DNA of 64,000 nucleotides, from assembly GCF_042427745.1 (NCBI RefSeq), contig NZ_JBHMFA010000017.1, one strand, 5' to 3'. Positions 35,250-44,238 of the stretch are shown here, one piece after another. Positions within the stretch are counted from its first letter, which is position 1; every line of letters starts with the position of its first letter. The stretch comes from Algibacter miyuki. GTDB taxonomy: Bacteria > Bacteroidota > Bacteroidia > Flavobacteriales > Flavobacteriaceae. Position numbers and translations under genes: made by a program. The notes under the pieces were generated by a model. The model was given only the letters and a program-made list of their open reading frames with translations. It was not told the origin of the DNA and did no database searches.

Positions 35250-36311
35250 ATGCAAAAAAAAATAAATATCATACTTCCATTTCCTACAAAACGTCCAAAT
35301 GGAGGTCCAAAAATCATGTACATCTATGCTAACTTTTTAGCTGCAAAAGGTTATGATATTCAAATATACCATTCATTAAACACATCACATAAAAGATATA
35401 CAAAACCTTATTTTATAAGAGCTATACTGCATAAAATAAGAAAGACAGAAAGGCCTAATTGGTTTGAATTAGACCCCATTGTAAGATCTTGTAACATAAA
35501 AAATGTTTCAGATCAATTTATTAGAGATGCAGATTATATTTTGTCAACTTGGTGGGCTACAGCTCTAGAGGTTCATGAGTTAAATGAGTCTAAAGGAAAA
35601 AAAATAAACTTCATTCAAGATTATGAAAATGGCTTAGGATATGATAACTTACTATTTAAGTCTTACCAACTAAAAAAGACGACAAACATTGCTATATCGT
35701 CGTTTGTTTACGATATCATAGCGCCTTTATCTCATAAAAAACCATACCTTATATTAAATGCTATAAATGAATCTAAATTTTATTTAAAAAAAGATATTGA
35801 AGATCGCAAACCTTCCATATTAATGATGTTTTCTAAAGGCAAGAGAAAAGGTTCTATTTATGGTATTGAAGCATTAGTTTATATTAAAGAAAAATATCCT
35901 GATGTAACTATCACTTTCTTTAGCACAAGAAAACGTCCAAAAAACCTTCATAAAGACATCATCTTTTTGCATAAACCCAAAAACCTCATTGATATCTATA
36001 ACTCACATTCCATTTTCCTAACTCCAAGTATAAAAGAAGGATTCGGACTTCCTGCGTGTGAAGCTTTAGCTTGTGGCTGTTCACTTATAGCTACAGATTT
36101 AGAAGGTCATAAAGATTTTGCTTTTAATAATGAAACCGCATTAACTGTTGCGCCTAAAAACCCAAATGATATTGTGGAAAAAATAGAAATTCTTTTAAAC
36201 AATGATGATTTAAGAAAGGATTTAGCGAAAAAAGGAAATAAATTTTTATTGAGTAATTTATCTTGGAAAAAAAACATGGAGCAATTAGAAGATATACTTA
36301 ATGAAATCTAA
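35250..36311 (+). CDS. Glycosyltransferase family 4
   Basis: A 353-residue GT-B enzyme. The N-terminus INIILPFPTKRPNGGPKIM has the glycine-rich acceptor-side loop; the donor half has HSIFLTPSIKEGFGLPACEA, where Glu-x7-Glu type residues hold the nucleotide sugar. Base composition is again strongly AT-rich. It starts 72 bases after the GT2 gene and ends the surface-glycan cluster. Confidence 0.87.
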   Translation: MQKKINIILPFPTKRPNGGPKIMYIYANFLAAKGYDIQIYHSLNTSHKRYTKPYFIRAILHKIRKTERPNWFELDPIVRSCNIKNVSDQFIRDADYILSTWWATALEVHELNESKGKKINFIQDYENGLGYDNLLFKSYQLKKTTNIAISSFVYDIIAPLSHKKPYLILNAINESKFYLKKDIEDRKPSILMMFSKGKRKGSIYGIEALVYIKEKYPDVTITFFSTRKRPKNLHKDIIFLHKPKNLIDIYNSHSIFLTPSIKEGFGLPACEALACGCSLIATDLEGHKDFAFNNETALTVAPKNPNDIVEKIEILLNNDDLRKDLAKKGNKFLLSNLSWKKNMEQLEDILNEI

Positions 36312-36332
36312 TATTTTAATGAGTAATTAGAT

Positions 36333-36893
36333 ATGCAAAATGAAATAAATAAAGCCATAGACGTTTTAAAAAAAGGCGGACTTATACTCTACCCTACCGA
36401 TACTGTTTGGGGCATTGGCTGCGATGCGACTAACGAAGATGCCGTAAAAAAAATCTATCAGTTAAAACAACGAGAAGATAGTAAAGCGCTCATTTGCTTG
36501 GTTACCGATGATAGAATGTTGAAAAAGTATGTAAAACACATTCCCGAAGCCGCATTAAACATCATCGATATTACCGACAAACCAACCACCATAATTTACG
36601 ACGATGCCCAAAACTTAGCTAAAAATTTAATTGCTGAAGATGGCTCCATTGCCATAAGGATTCCTGATGACGATTTTTGTTACGATTTATCTCGTCGACT
36701 TAATGGTGCTGTGGTATCCACATCGGCAAATATTAGTGGTTTCCCTACTCCAAAATCATTCAAAGAAATAGCGCCTGAGGTTTTAAAAGGTGTGGACTAT
36801 GTTGTAAATTTGCAACGCGAAAAAATTTGCAATCAACCATCGACTATAATCAAATTGAGTAATAGCGGTATTGTAAAAGTTATTCGTAAGTAA
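36333..36893 (+). CDS. L-threonylcarbamoyladenylate synthase (TsaC/Sua5/YrdC family)
   Basis: Makes threonylcarbamoyl-AMP from threonine, bicarbonate and ATP, the first step of the universal t6A37 tRNA modification. 186 residues, the short TsaC-like form without the Sua5 C-terminal domain. GLILYPTDTVWGIGCDATNE and the KQR nearby (VKKIYQLKQREDSKALIC) are the YrdC signature, followed by SIAIRIPDD and VVSTSANISGFPTP. It starts 21 bases after the glycosyltransferase gene. Confidence 0.93.
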   Translation: MQNEINKAIDVLKKGGLILYPTDTVWGIGCDATNEDAVKKIYQLKQREDSKALICLVTDDRMLKKYVKHIPEAALNIIDITDKPTTIIYDDAQNLAKNLIAEDGSIAIRIPDDDFCYDLSRRLNGAVVSTSANISGFPTPKSFKEIAPEVLKGVDYVVNLQREKICNQPSTIIKLSNSGIVKVIRK

Positions 36894-36965
36894 ACCTACA
36901 ATATTCAACCACGAAATCAACATTTGAAAATTCGTTCTTGAGTTTTGTAATTTGAGATGTATTGA

Positions 36966-38381
36966 ATGAATTACAAAGAAGCATTATCGCACCCTATATT
37001 TAAAGTCATTTCACAATCGGCTAAAGAACTTAATTTAGACAGTTATGTGATTGGTGGGTTTGTTCGCGATTTTATTTTAAAACGTGGCAACGCCAAAGAT
37101 ATTGATGTGGTTGCTATTGGCAATGGTATTAATTTAGCTAAACAAGTTGCTAAAAACTTACCCAACAAACCAAAAGTACAGGTGTTTAAAACCTACGGTA
37201 CCGCCATGTTGATGTTTAATGATATCGAAATTGAATTTGTAGGTGCCAGAAAAGAATCTTACACCGAAGATAGCCGAAATCCATCGGTAGAAAATGGCAC
37301 ATTACAAGACGACCAAAACCGTCGCGATTTCACTATAAACGCGCTCGCTTTAAATTTAAACGAAGCCCATTTTGGCGATTTATTAGATCCTTTTGGTGGT
37401 GTTGAAGATTTGAATAAAAAAATTATTCGCACCCCTTTAAACCCAGATATAACTTATAGTGACGATCCGTTACGTATGATGCGCGCCATAAGGTTTGCAA
37501 CACAATTGGAATTCACTATTGAGAAAGAATCTCTAGAAGCAATCACCAAAAATAGTGATCGTATTAAAATAATTACCAAAGAACGTATTGTAACCGAATT
37601 GAATAAAATTTTGGAAAGCAAAACGCCCTCAATTGGTTTTTTACTATTAGAACAAACAAAATTATTACCCTACATTTTACCCGAATTAACAGCCCTAAAA
37701 GGTATCGATGAAGTTGAAGGCCAACTCCATAAAGACAACTTTTATCACACCTTGGAAGTGGTAGATAATATTGCTAAAAACACCGAAAATGTTTGGTTAC
37801 GTTGGGCGGCATTATTGCACGACATTGGGAAAGCGCCAACCAAACGCTTTAGCAAAAAAGTAGGTTGGACCTTTCATGCTCATGAGTTCGAAGGCTCAAA
37901 AATGGTGTATCATTTATTCAAAAGATTAAAAATGCCGTTGAATGAAAAAATGAAATTTGTTCAGAAAATGGTCTTTATGAGCTCGCGACCTATTGTTTTA
38001 GCGCAAGACGTTACAGACTCTGCCGTGCGTCGTTTAGTATTTGATGCCGGCGAATATGTAGAAGATTTAATGACGCTTTGCGAGGCCGATATCACCACAA
38101 AAAACCCGAAGAAATTCAATAAATACCACAACAATTTCAAAATTGTAAGAGAAAAAATTATTGAAGTTGAAGCACGTGATCAGGTTAGAAACTTTCAACC
38201 TCCCGTGTCTGGTGAAGAAATTATGAAAGCTTTCAATATGAAACCATCTCGTGAAATTGGTATTATAAAAGATTTTATAAAAGAAGCCATTTTAGAAGGT
38301 GAAATCCCTAATGAATATGATGCAGCTTATGCGTTAATGATTGAAAAAGGAAAAAAATTAGGACTTACAGTAGCTCCTTAA
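36966..38381 (+). CDS. CCA-adding tRNA nucleotidyltransferase with HD domain
   Basis: A 471-residue class II nucleotidyltransferase. The head domain has GGFVRDFILKRGNAKDIDVV with the two metal-binding Asp residues, then RRDFTINALALNL and DDPLRMMRAIRFATQLEF. A C-terminal HD phosphohydrolase-like domain starts near residue 255 (FYHTLEVVDNI, LLHDIGKAPTKRF). This architecture adds or repairs CCA at tRNA 3' ends; poly(A) polymerase relatives look alike, but Bacteroidota members are taken as CCA enzymes. Confidence 0.92.
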   Translation: MNYKEALSHPIFKVISQSAKELNLDSYVIGGFVRDFILKRGNAKDIDVVAIGNGINLAKQVAKNLPNKPKVQVFKTYGTAMLMFNDIEIEFVGARKESYTEDSRNPSVENGTLQDDQNRRDFTINALALNLNEAHFGDLLDPFGGVEDLNKKIIRTPLNPDITYSDDPLRMMRAIRFATQLEFTIEKESLEAITKNSDRIKIITKERIVTELNKILESKTPSIGFLLLEQTKLLPYILPELTALKGIDEVEGQLHKDNFYHTLEVVDNIAKNTENVWLRWAALLHDIGKAPTKRFSKKVGWTFHAHEFEGSKMVYHLFKRLKMPLNEKMKFVQKMVFMSSRPIVLAQDVTDSAVRRLVFDAGEYVEDLMTLCEADITTKNPKKFNKYHNNFKIVREKIIEVEARDQVRNFQPPVSGEEIMKAFNMKPSREIGIIKDFIKEAILEGEIPNEYDAAYALMIEKGKKLGLTVAP

Positions 38382-38456
38382 ATCTAGAAAAATACTGTAA
38401 GAATAAAAAATGATGTTCAATTAATAATATTCCTAATATCTATAGGAATGAAAGAC

Positions 38457-39470
38457 ATGAAAAAAGACAACAAAGCAGTAATTTACTGGTTATTAACAGG
38501 ATGCTTCCTGATTTTTATAATGGTTGTTATTGGTGGTATTACCAGGTTAACCGATTCTGGTTTATCGATTTCTAATTACCGATTAATCACAGGAACCATT
38601 CCGCCAATTGGAGATCAAGAATGGCAAGAAGCTTTCGATTTATACAAAAAACACCCCGAATTTCATGCCTATAACAATCATTTCAATATTGAAGATTTTA
38701 AAAGCATTTACTTTTGGGAATGGTTGCACCGCGTTATCGGACGCTCCATCGGAATGGTTTTCATTATCCCTTTTCTTTATTTCTTAATACGTAAACAACT
38801 CACAAAAAGCACCATAAAAAAATGTCTAATTTTACTCAGTCTTGGCGCGTTTCAAGGTTTTTTAGGTTGGTATATGGTAAAAAGTGGCTTAGTTGATATG
38901 CCAGATGTTAGTCATTATAGACTTGCAGCGCATTTAGTAACTGCATTTATAACCTTTGCAGCAACGCTTTGGGTGGCTTTAGATCTTATTTATCCAAATA
39001 GAAAACCGGCCAATAAACCCATGCGTAATCTTATTTTTGGAAGCTATATTGTTATTACTATTCAAATTATATATGGCGCATTTATTGCAGGTCTAAAAGC
39101 AGGTTTAATGCACAACCATTGGCCATTAATGAGCGAAGGTGCCTTTATTCATCATACTGTTTATGTTTTAGATCCTTTCTACAAAAACCTTATCGAAAAC
39201 CCTAGCGGTATTCAATTTATACATCGAATTCTTGCTTATGTTGTCGTTTTTCTAATATTTGCTATTTGGAGAAAATCTAAAAATTTCACCTTAACAGTCC
39301 TTCAAAAACAAGGAGTTAATGCCTTACTAATTTTAGTTTTATTACAATTTACATTAGGGGTATTCACTTTAATTTATCAAGTACCGTTATGGTTAGGTGT
39401 TGCACATCAAGTAGGCGCATTTTTCTTATTAACGGGTATGACATTTACGCTGCATCGTTTCAGTAGATAA
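38457..39470 (+). CDS. ctaA: Heme A synthase (COX15/CtaA family)
   Basis: Oxidises the C8 methyl of heme O to the formyl of heme A for aa3-type cytochrome oxidase. About 337 residues and eight hydrophobic segments. The family blocks IGGITRLTDSGLSIS, EWLHRVIGRSIG, FIHRILAYVV and GVAHQVGAFFLLTG carry the heme-ligand histidines. Two ATGs are possible, 38448 and 38457; AGGA at 38444-38447 is well spaced for the second. The sequence ATTCCTA-ATATCTA-TAGGAAT (38429-38449) forms a hairpin over that site. Confidence 0.92.
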   Translation: MKKDNKAVIYWLLTGCFLIFIMVVIGGITRLTDSGLSISNYRLITGTIPPIGDQEWQEAFDLYKKHPEFHAYNNHFNIEDFKSIYFWEWLHRVIGRSIGMVFIIPFLYFLIRKQLTKSTIKKCLILLSLGAFQGFLGWYMVKSGLVDMPDVSHYRLAAHLVTAFITFAATLWVALDLIYPNRKPANKPMRNLIFGSYIVITIQIIYGAFIAGLKAGLMHNHWPLMSEGAFIHHTVYVLDPFYKNLIENPSGIQFIHRILAYVVVFLIFAIWRKSKNFTLTVLQKQGVNALLILVLLQFTLGVFTLIYQVPLWLGVAHQVGAFFLLTGMTFTLHRFSR

Positions 39471-39609
39471 TTTTAATTGTATACTTTTGCCGTTCAAAAT
39501 TAAATATTCTTAATATTTAAGGTTTATCAATTAATAACATGCTTTTTGAAAAAAAAATTTTAGAAGCATATTAACAAATACCAAAGTTTTTTATAAAAAA
39601 CTACAAAAA

Positions 39610-40122
39610 ATGATTTACAGATTTAGAGTTATACTTGACAATGATACCGACGAAGATGTGTTTCGCGATTTAGAAATTCGTGAAGATGACACACTTGAAG
39701 ATTTACACAATATTATCACACAATCTTTTGGATTTGATGGTAGCGAAATGGCTTCATTTTATCGTAGTGACGACCAATGGAATCAAGGTGAAGAAATATC
39801 TTTATTTGATTTAAGTGAAGACGGATCAGCGCGTTTAATGAATGAAACCTCTATTAACGATGTTACTTTTGAAATGCAACCAAAACTGATTTATGTTTAT
39901 GACTTTTTAAGCATGTGGACGTTTTATGTTGAATTAGCTGAAATTGTTGAAGAAACAGAAGGTTCAGATTATCCGAACTTAATGTTTGTACAAGGTCAAG
40001 TACCAGATGATGCTCCAGATAAAATATTTAAAGCTGAAAACGATGATGATTTTAACGAATTTGACGACGATTTAGATGTGGACGATTACGACAATCTAGA
40101 CTTTGATGAACACTGGAATTAA
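39610..40122 (+). CDS. pRiA4b ORF-3-like family protein
   Basis: A 170-residue acidic protein. The N-terminal 125 residues (YRFRVILDNDTDEDVFRDLE, LEDLHNIITQSFGFDGSEMA, FYVELAEIVEE) match the family first named from plasmid pRiA4b ORF-3 and also listed near IS1096 TnpR. The remaining tail is almost wholly Asp/Glu/Asn. No transposase or inverted repeats lie nearby, so this is a resident gene of unknown function. A TACTTTTG box at 39482-39489 may be its -7 element. Confidence 0.8.
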   Translation: MIYRFRVILDNDTDEDVFRDLEIREDDTLEDLHNIITQSFGFDGSEMASFYRSDDQWNQGEEISLFDLSEDGSARLMNETSINDVTFEMQPKLIYVYDFLSMWTFYVELAEIVEETEGSDYPNLMFVQGQVPDDAPDKIFKAENDDDFNEFDDDLDVDDYDNLDFDEHWN

Positions 40123-40239
40123 TTTGCAATTTTTATAGATAATTTCAAAACTAATTATTACGTTTGCCGCCAAAATAATTCTATTATTTTAAAGTGAAAA
40201 TATTACATAACATACTGTCCAAAAAACCGATAGCCTAAC

Positions 40240-40614
40240 ATGAAGGCTCGGCACCACATACTAAGAGTTCTCATACTTCTTGCTGTGTATTGTTACGGTA
40301 TTTACGTACCTGCAACAGCAATGCCCGCGGCGTTTACGCAAAGTGTTGCTGAAACGAATACGCCTAAAGAATCTGTTACTACAACTTCTAAAATTCTTTA
40401 TGCACACACCCAACAACTTGATAACGTATATAGTGATTTTTCAGAGTATTCATTATCACAGTTTAAGCTAGCTCAAGAAGGTTTTTGGGCTATTTCGCAT
40501 ACATACAACTTGCTATTTCATGCGAAATACAAGCAGTATCAAAACCATTTAAAAACCATCCTAATCAGGCACCGAAAGTCTGATCTTATTTTTCCTTTCC
40601 ATAATTTTTGGTAA
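40240..40614 (+). CDS. Small exported or membrane-anchored protein of unknown function
   Basis: A 124-residue protein with a hydrophobic N-terminal stretch (VLILLAVYCYGIYV) that could be a signal peptide or anchor, a Thr/Ser-rich linker, and a C-terminal half rich in His, Tyr and Phe (SHTYNLLFHAKYKQYQ, FPFHNFW at the end). No known domain recognised. A TACGTTTG box at 40159-40166 is a possible -7 element. It has gene-like composition and no competing frame. Function unknown. Confidence 0.6.
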   Translation: MKARHHILRVLILLAVYCYGIYVPATAMPAAFTQSVAETNTPKESVTTTSKILYAHTQQLDNVYSDFSEYSLSQFKLAQEGFWAISHTYNLLFHAKYKQYQNHLKTILIRHRKSDLIFPFHNFW

Positions 40615-40900
40615 ACCTAACGGACTAAAAAATTCCATAACGGAGTTTACATTAGGTTATTCCCATTTGAATACGCTATACCGTATCAATCATTGATTTC
40701 TTTTTTTGAATCTTCGAAATTGAAAATTCTTAGCATTTCTATATACAGAAAGCTATCCATAATGATAAGAATTTTCAATAAAAACTCATTAAAAAGAACC
40801 GATTTACATACGTCTTATATAGCCTTCATTTGGTATAACTATGCTGCGGATTGCCGCTTCATAACACACTTACTTATATCAAAAATTAAAAAATAATAAA

Positions 40901-41380
40901 ATGAATTTAGGATCAACCATTATAGGAATTATCTGCATTACTTTATGCGCGTTACCATTTATATTAACAAGTGCAAACAGAAAGAAAAAAGAAAAACAGC
41001 TATTAAACGCCCTTAAAGAAATAGCACAAGAACACCAATCAGGCATTACACAGCACGATATTTTTGGGTACTGCGCTATTGGTTTAGATGAATTGAAAAA
41101 ATCAGTCTCATTTATATTAAGAACGGATGATGCTATAAAACCACAGTTTGTAAACCTTTCTACTATTTCAAGTTGTGAAATAGCTAATATTACAAAATCA
41201 AAACATTTAGATCGTCTTTATTTAAAACTGAAACCTATTGATAAAAACCAACCAGAAATGGCTTTAGAATTTTTCAATGCCGATGTTAATTATCAACTAA
41301 ATGACGAACTACAATCTATCGGAAAATGGAATACGTTAATAAATAATTTACTAAAAAGCGAGAACACTTCAGCAAATTAG
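40901..41380 (+). CDS. Membrane-anchored protein of unknown function
   Basis: A 159-residue protein with one N-terminal membrane segment (about 5-24, STIIGIICITLCALPFIL) followed by a basic NRKKKEKQ and a soluble domain (about 45-150) with alternating strands such as HDIFGYCAIGLDELKKSVSF and LDRLYLKLKP. The topology is most likely one helix with a cytosolic domain. No family recognised. A terminator hairpin follows 69 bases after the stop. Confidence 0.65.
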   Translation: MNLGSTIIGIICITLCALPFILTSANRKKKEKQLLNALKEIAQEHQSGITQHDIFGYCAIGLDELKKSVSFILRTDDAIKPQFVNLSTISSCEIANITKSKHLDRLYLKLKPIDKNQPEMALEFFNADVNYQLNDELQSIGKWNTLINNLLKSENTSAN

Positions 41381-41448
41381 GCATATTCAAGTCTTTACTA
41401 TAAAATAGTCCTTACGGATAACTATCAGCCTAAACACCTCTTCAAAAT

Positions 41449-41486
41449 AAAGCGTTAAAACTCTAGAAGTTTTGACGCTTTATTAT
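41449..41486 (+). terminator. Terminator after the membrane-anchored protein gene; rest of the gap empty
   Basis: AAGCGTTAAAACT against AGTTTTGACGCTT with one wobble pair and a five-base loop, then TATTATTTCT. The remaining spacer up to the peptidase gene at 41701 is AT-rich and shows no further gene or motif. Confidence 0.75.
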
Positions 41487-41700
41487 TTCTAAAATTATTT
41501 TTGGTCTTAATGTTTGCTCTCCCAGCTTAAAACAAATAACAATCTACATCATTAAAAACCGCACACCTTAATAACACATTAGCACCTAAAAGCGTACTAG
41601 CTTAAAAAAATCACAACATAAAGTGTTAAATAATTAAAAAACACAAACGGCATTATACATAAAATCAATAACTTGAAAGCAAAAACTAATTCAACTCAAA

Positions 41701-43848
41701 ATGATTGCTAAAAATCTATTAAAACCAGTTATTTTTTGCGCCTTAATTACAGCTGCAAGTTGTAAAGACAGCGCAAAGGAAACTACAACTTCAAAGAGTG
41801 AAAACTTACTCCTTCAAGCATGGACGGGACCTTATGACGGCGTTCCTGCCTTTGACAAAATGAATGTTACCGACATTAAAGAAGCGATGGAAATTGGCAT
41901 GGAAATCAGCCTAAAAGATACCGAAGCTATTGCGAACAACCCCGCAGCACCAACCTTTGAAAACACCATTGCAGAAATGGAACGTTCTGGTGCAGAATTA
42001 GATCGCGTTTTTAAATATTATGGCATTTTCAGTAGTAATATGAGTTCGCCAGAATTTAGAGAAATACAAGGTAAATTAGCACCTAAGTTATCTGACTATC
42101 GTTCTAAAATTTCTCAAAACGAACCGTTGTTTCAACGTTTAAAAGCGGTTTATGAAGCATCGCAAATCACACCTTTAGAAGCCGACCAACAACGTGTTGT
42201 TGAGTTAGTTTATAAAGGTTTCGAAATGAATGGTGCCAACCTAGATCCTGAAAAGAAGAAACGCTACGCAGAAATAAACAAAGCATTATCGAGTCTTTAT
42301 AACGATTTTTCTAATCATGTTTTACACGACGAAGAAAACTACGTAACCTATTTAAACAAAGATCAATTAGACGGTTTAAGTGACGGTTTTATAAAATCTG
42401 CTGCAAAAATTGCTTCCGATAAAGGCCAAGACGGAAAATATGCTATCACGAACACACGCTCGTCTATGGATCCGTTTTTAACCTACTCTACCGAACGCGA
42501 ATTACGCAAACAAGTTTGGACAAATTACTACGCTCGTGGCGATAATAATGACGACAATGATAATAAAGAAATTATTGCCGAAATTTTAAAACTTAGAAAA
42601 GAACGTGTAGGTCTTATGGGCTATGAAAATTATGCCGCATGGAGATTGCAAGACCGTATGGCAAAAACTCCAGAAAATGCCATAGCACTTATGGATGCTG
42701 TTTGGCCGGCTGCCATTGCTCGTGTTGCCGAGGAGGTTGCAGATATGCAAGCTTTAGCAAACAGCAACGGCGATAATATTGCCATCGAACCTTGGGATTA
42801 CCGATTTTATGCCGAAAAAGTACGTAAACAAAAATACGATTTAGACAGCGACGAAGTGAAACAGTATCTACAATTAGATAAATTAACCGAAGCTTTATTT
42901 TACACTGCCGGACGCTTATTTAATTATAAATTCACTCCTGTAGAGCCGGGTAGCGTACCTGTATTTCATGAAGATGTAAACGTTTGGGAAGTTACCGATA
43001 AAACGACAGGCGCACACATTGGCTTATGGTACTTAGATCCTTTTGCTCGCGAAGGTAAACGTTCTGGAGCATGGGCCACAACTTACAGAAGTCATACTAC
43101 TTTTGATGGTAAAACAAATGTATTAGCTTCGAACAACTCAAATTTTGTAAAAGCTGCGCCAGGTGAAGCCGTGTTGGTCTCTTGGGACGATGCTACTACC
43201 TTTTTCCATGAATTCGGACATGCATTACACTTCTTTTCGTCTAACGTAAAGTATCCTACTTTAAATGGCGGTGTTAGAGATTACACCGAATTCCAAAGTC
43301 AGTTACTAGAGCGCTGGTTATCTACCGATGAAGTTATCAATCAATTTTTGGTTCATAATAAAACAGGAGAACCAATACCTGCAAGTTTAGTGGCTAAAAT
43401 AAAAAAGGCCTCAAGTTTTAATCAAGGTTTTGGTACTACGGAATATTTAGCTTCTGCCATTATGGATATGAAATTACACCTTGCAAATCCTACAAATATT
43501 GATATCGCTACTTTTGAGCGTGAAACATTAGCTGAAATGAAAATGCCAAAGGAATTACCAATGCGCCATAGAACACCACATTTTAGCCATGTGTTTTCGG
43601 GTGAAGGTTACGCTACGGCTTACTACGGTTACATGTGGGCCGATGTATTAACAAGTGATGCTGCTGAAGCTTTTAAGGAAGCTCCGGGCGGCTTTTACGA
43701 TGAAAACGTAGCTAATAAATTGGTAAAATATTTATTCGCACCAAGAAATAGCATGGATCCTGCGGAAGCTTTTCGCCAATTTAGAGGTCGAGATGCTAAA
43801 ATTGAAGCCTTGTTAAGAGATCGAGGCTTTCCTGTTCCTAAAAAATAA
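41701..43848 (+). CDS. M3 family metallopeptidase lipoprotein (dipeptidyl carboxypeptidase/oligopeptidase A-like)
   Basis: A 715-residue thimet-oligopeptidase-like zinc peptidase. The N-terminus is a lipoprotein signal (FCALITAASC-KDS), placing it in the periplasm or on a membrane face. The zinc site is HEFGHALHFF, with His503, Glu504 and His507; the third ligand is the Glu in YTEFQSQLLERW. GYMWADVLTSDAAEAF and NSMDPAEAFRQFRGRDA are C-terminal family blocks. It degrades short peptides; the dipeptidyl carboxypeptidase (Dcp) type is the closer match. Confidence 0.93.
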   Translation: MIAKNLLKPVIFCALITAASCKDSAKETTTSKSENLLLQAWTGPYDGVPAFDKMNVTDIKEAMEIGMEISLKDTEAIANNPAAPTFENTIAEMERSGAELDRVFKYYGIFSSNMSSPEFREIQGKLAPKLSDYRSKISQNEPLFQRLKAVYEASQITPLEADQQRVVELVYKGFEMNGANLDPEKKKRYAEINKALSSLYNDFSNHVLHDEENYVTYLNKDQLDGLSDGFIKSAAKIASDKGQDGKYAITNTRSSMDPFLTYSTERELRKQVWTNYYARGDNNDDNDNKEIIAEILKLRKERVGLMGYENYAAWRLQDRMAKTPENAIALMDAVWPAAIARVAEEVADMQALANSNGDNIAIEPWDYRFYAEKVRKQKYDLDSDEVKQYLQLDKLTEALFYTAGRLFNYKFTPVEPGSVPVFHEDVNVWEVTDKTTGAHIGLWYLDPFAREGKRSGAWATTYRSHTTFDGKTNVLASNNSNFVKAAPGEAVLVSWDDATTFFHEFGHALHFFSSNVKYPTLNGGVRDYTEFQSQLLERWLSTDEVINQFLVHNKTGEPIPASLVAKIKKASSFNQGFGTTEYLASAIMDMKLHLANPTNIDIATFERETLAEMKMPKELPMRHRTPHFSHVFSGEGYATAYYGYMWADVLTSDAAEAFKEAPGGFYDENVANKLVKYLFAPRNSMDPAEAFRQFRGRDAKIEALLRDRGFPVPKK

Positions 43849-43856
43849 ACTCATTG

Positions 43857-43904
43857 AGCTCCTGATGTCTTGTTTCTAAAATAAGTTTCAGGAGCTTTTT
43901 TTTT
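43857..43904 (+). terminator. Terminator of the M3 peptidase gene
   Basis: AGCTCCTGA against TCAGGAGCT with a 22-base AT-rich loop and nine T residues after the stem. Confidence 0.88.
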
Positions 43905-44025
43905 ACTACTTTATGGTCTTCGGAAAATTCTATTTTGTGCGACTGTAAATAGACATTTTGTTCAGTAATCTTTTATGCTGAATAAACCTTCGCTTTTCTA
44001 AAGGTCAAACCTTGGCAAATATACC

Positions 44026-44173
44026 CGCGTTAGGGATTGATGCGGTATCCTTTTTTTACTTTTGATTAAACCTGCACTTACTTAAGAATCTCTTTTTCTA
44101 TGATGAAAACTGTTTGAAGTTTATACGCTCTAAAAAAAGATATAGCGGAAAGCCCGACCCTTGGGTAACGCCC
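44026..44173. repeat. Intergenic structured repeat, copy 3 (long central stem-loop)
   Basis: Shares with copy 2 the opening CGCGTTAGGGATTGA, the block GCGG(T/C)ATCCTTTTTT, the block AAAAAAGATATAGCGGAAAGC and the ending CGACCC...AACGCCC. The small hairpin has changed from CCCGAAGGGG to ACCCTTGGGT, still able to pair. The middle part is about 60 bases longer than in copy 2. It lies between the M3 peptidase terminator and the guaB terminator, in a 390-base gap that otherwise contains no gene. Confidence 0.85.
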
Positions 44174-44187
44174 AAAATAAAGAGCAT

Positions 44188-44217
44188 AAAAAAAGTCCAA
44201 CCTTTCGGCTGAACTTT
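44188..44217 (-). terminator. Terminator of guaB
   Basis: On the minus strand AAAGTTCAGCC-GAAA-GGTTGGACTTT, an 11-base stem with two G-U pairs and a GNRA loop, then a T-run, 22 bases past the stop codon. Confidence 0.9.
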
Positions 44218-44238
44218 ATTTGTAGTGTTTTATATAAT

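Noticed and set aside
39610..40122. IS1096/TnpR-like annotation as a sign of a mobile element
   Set aside because: The family name is historical; no transposase, terminal repeats or target duplication were found around it.
40693..40896. 67-residue plus-strand frame in the gap between two unknown genes
   Set aside because: Composition (Ile, Ser, Lys, Arg from AT-rich DNA) and lack of any recognisable feature suggest chance.
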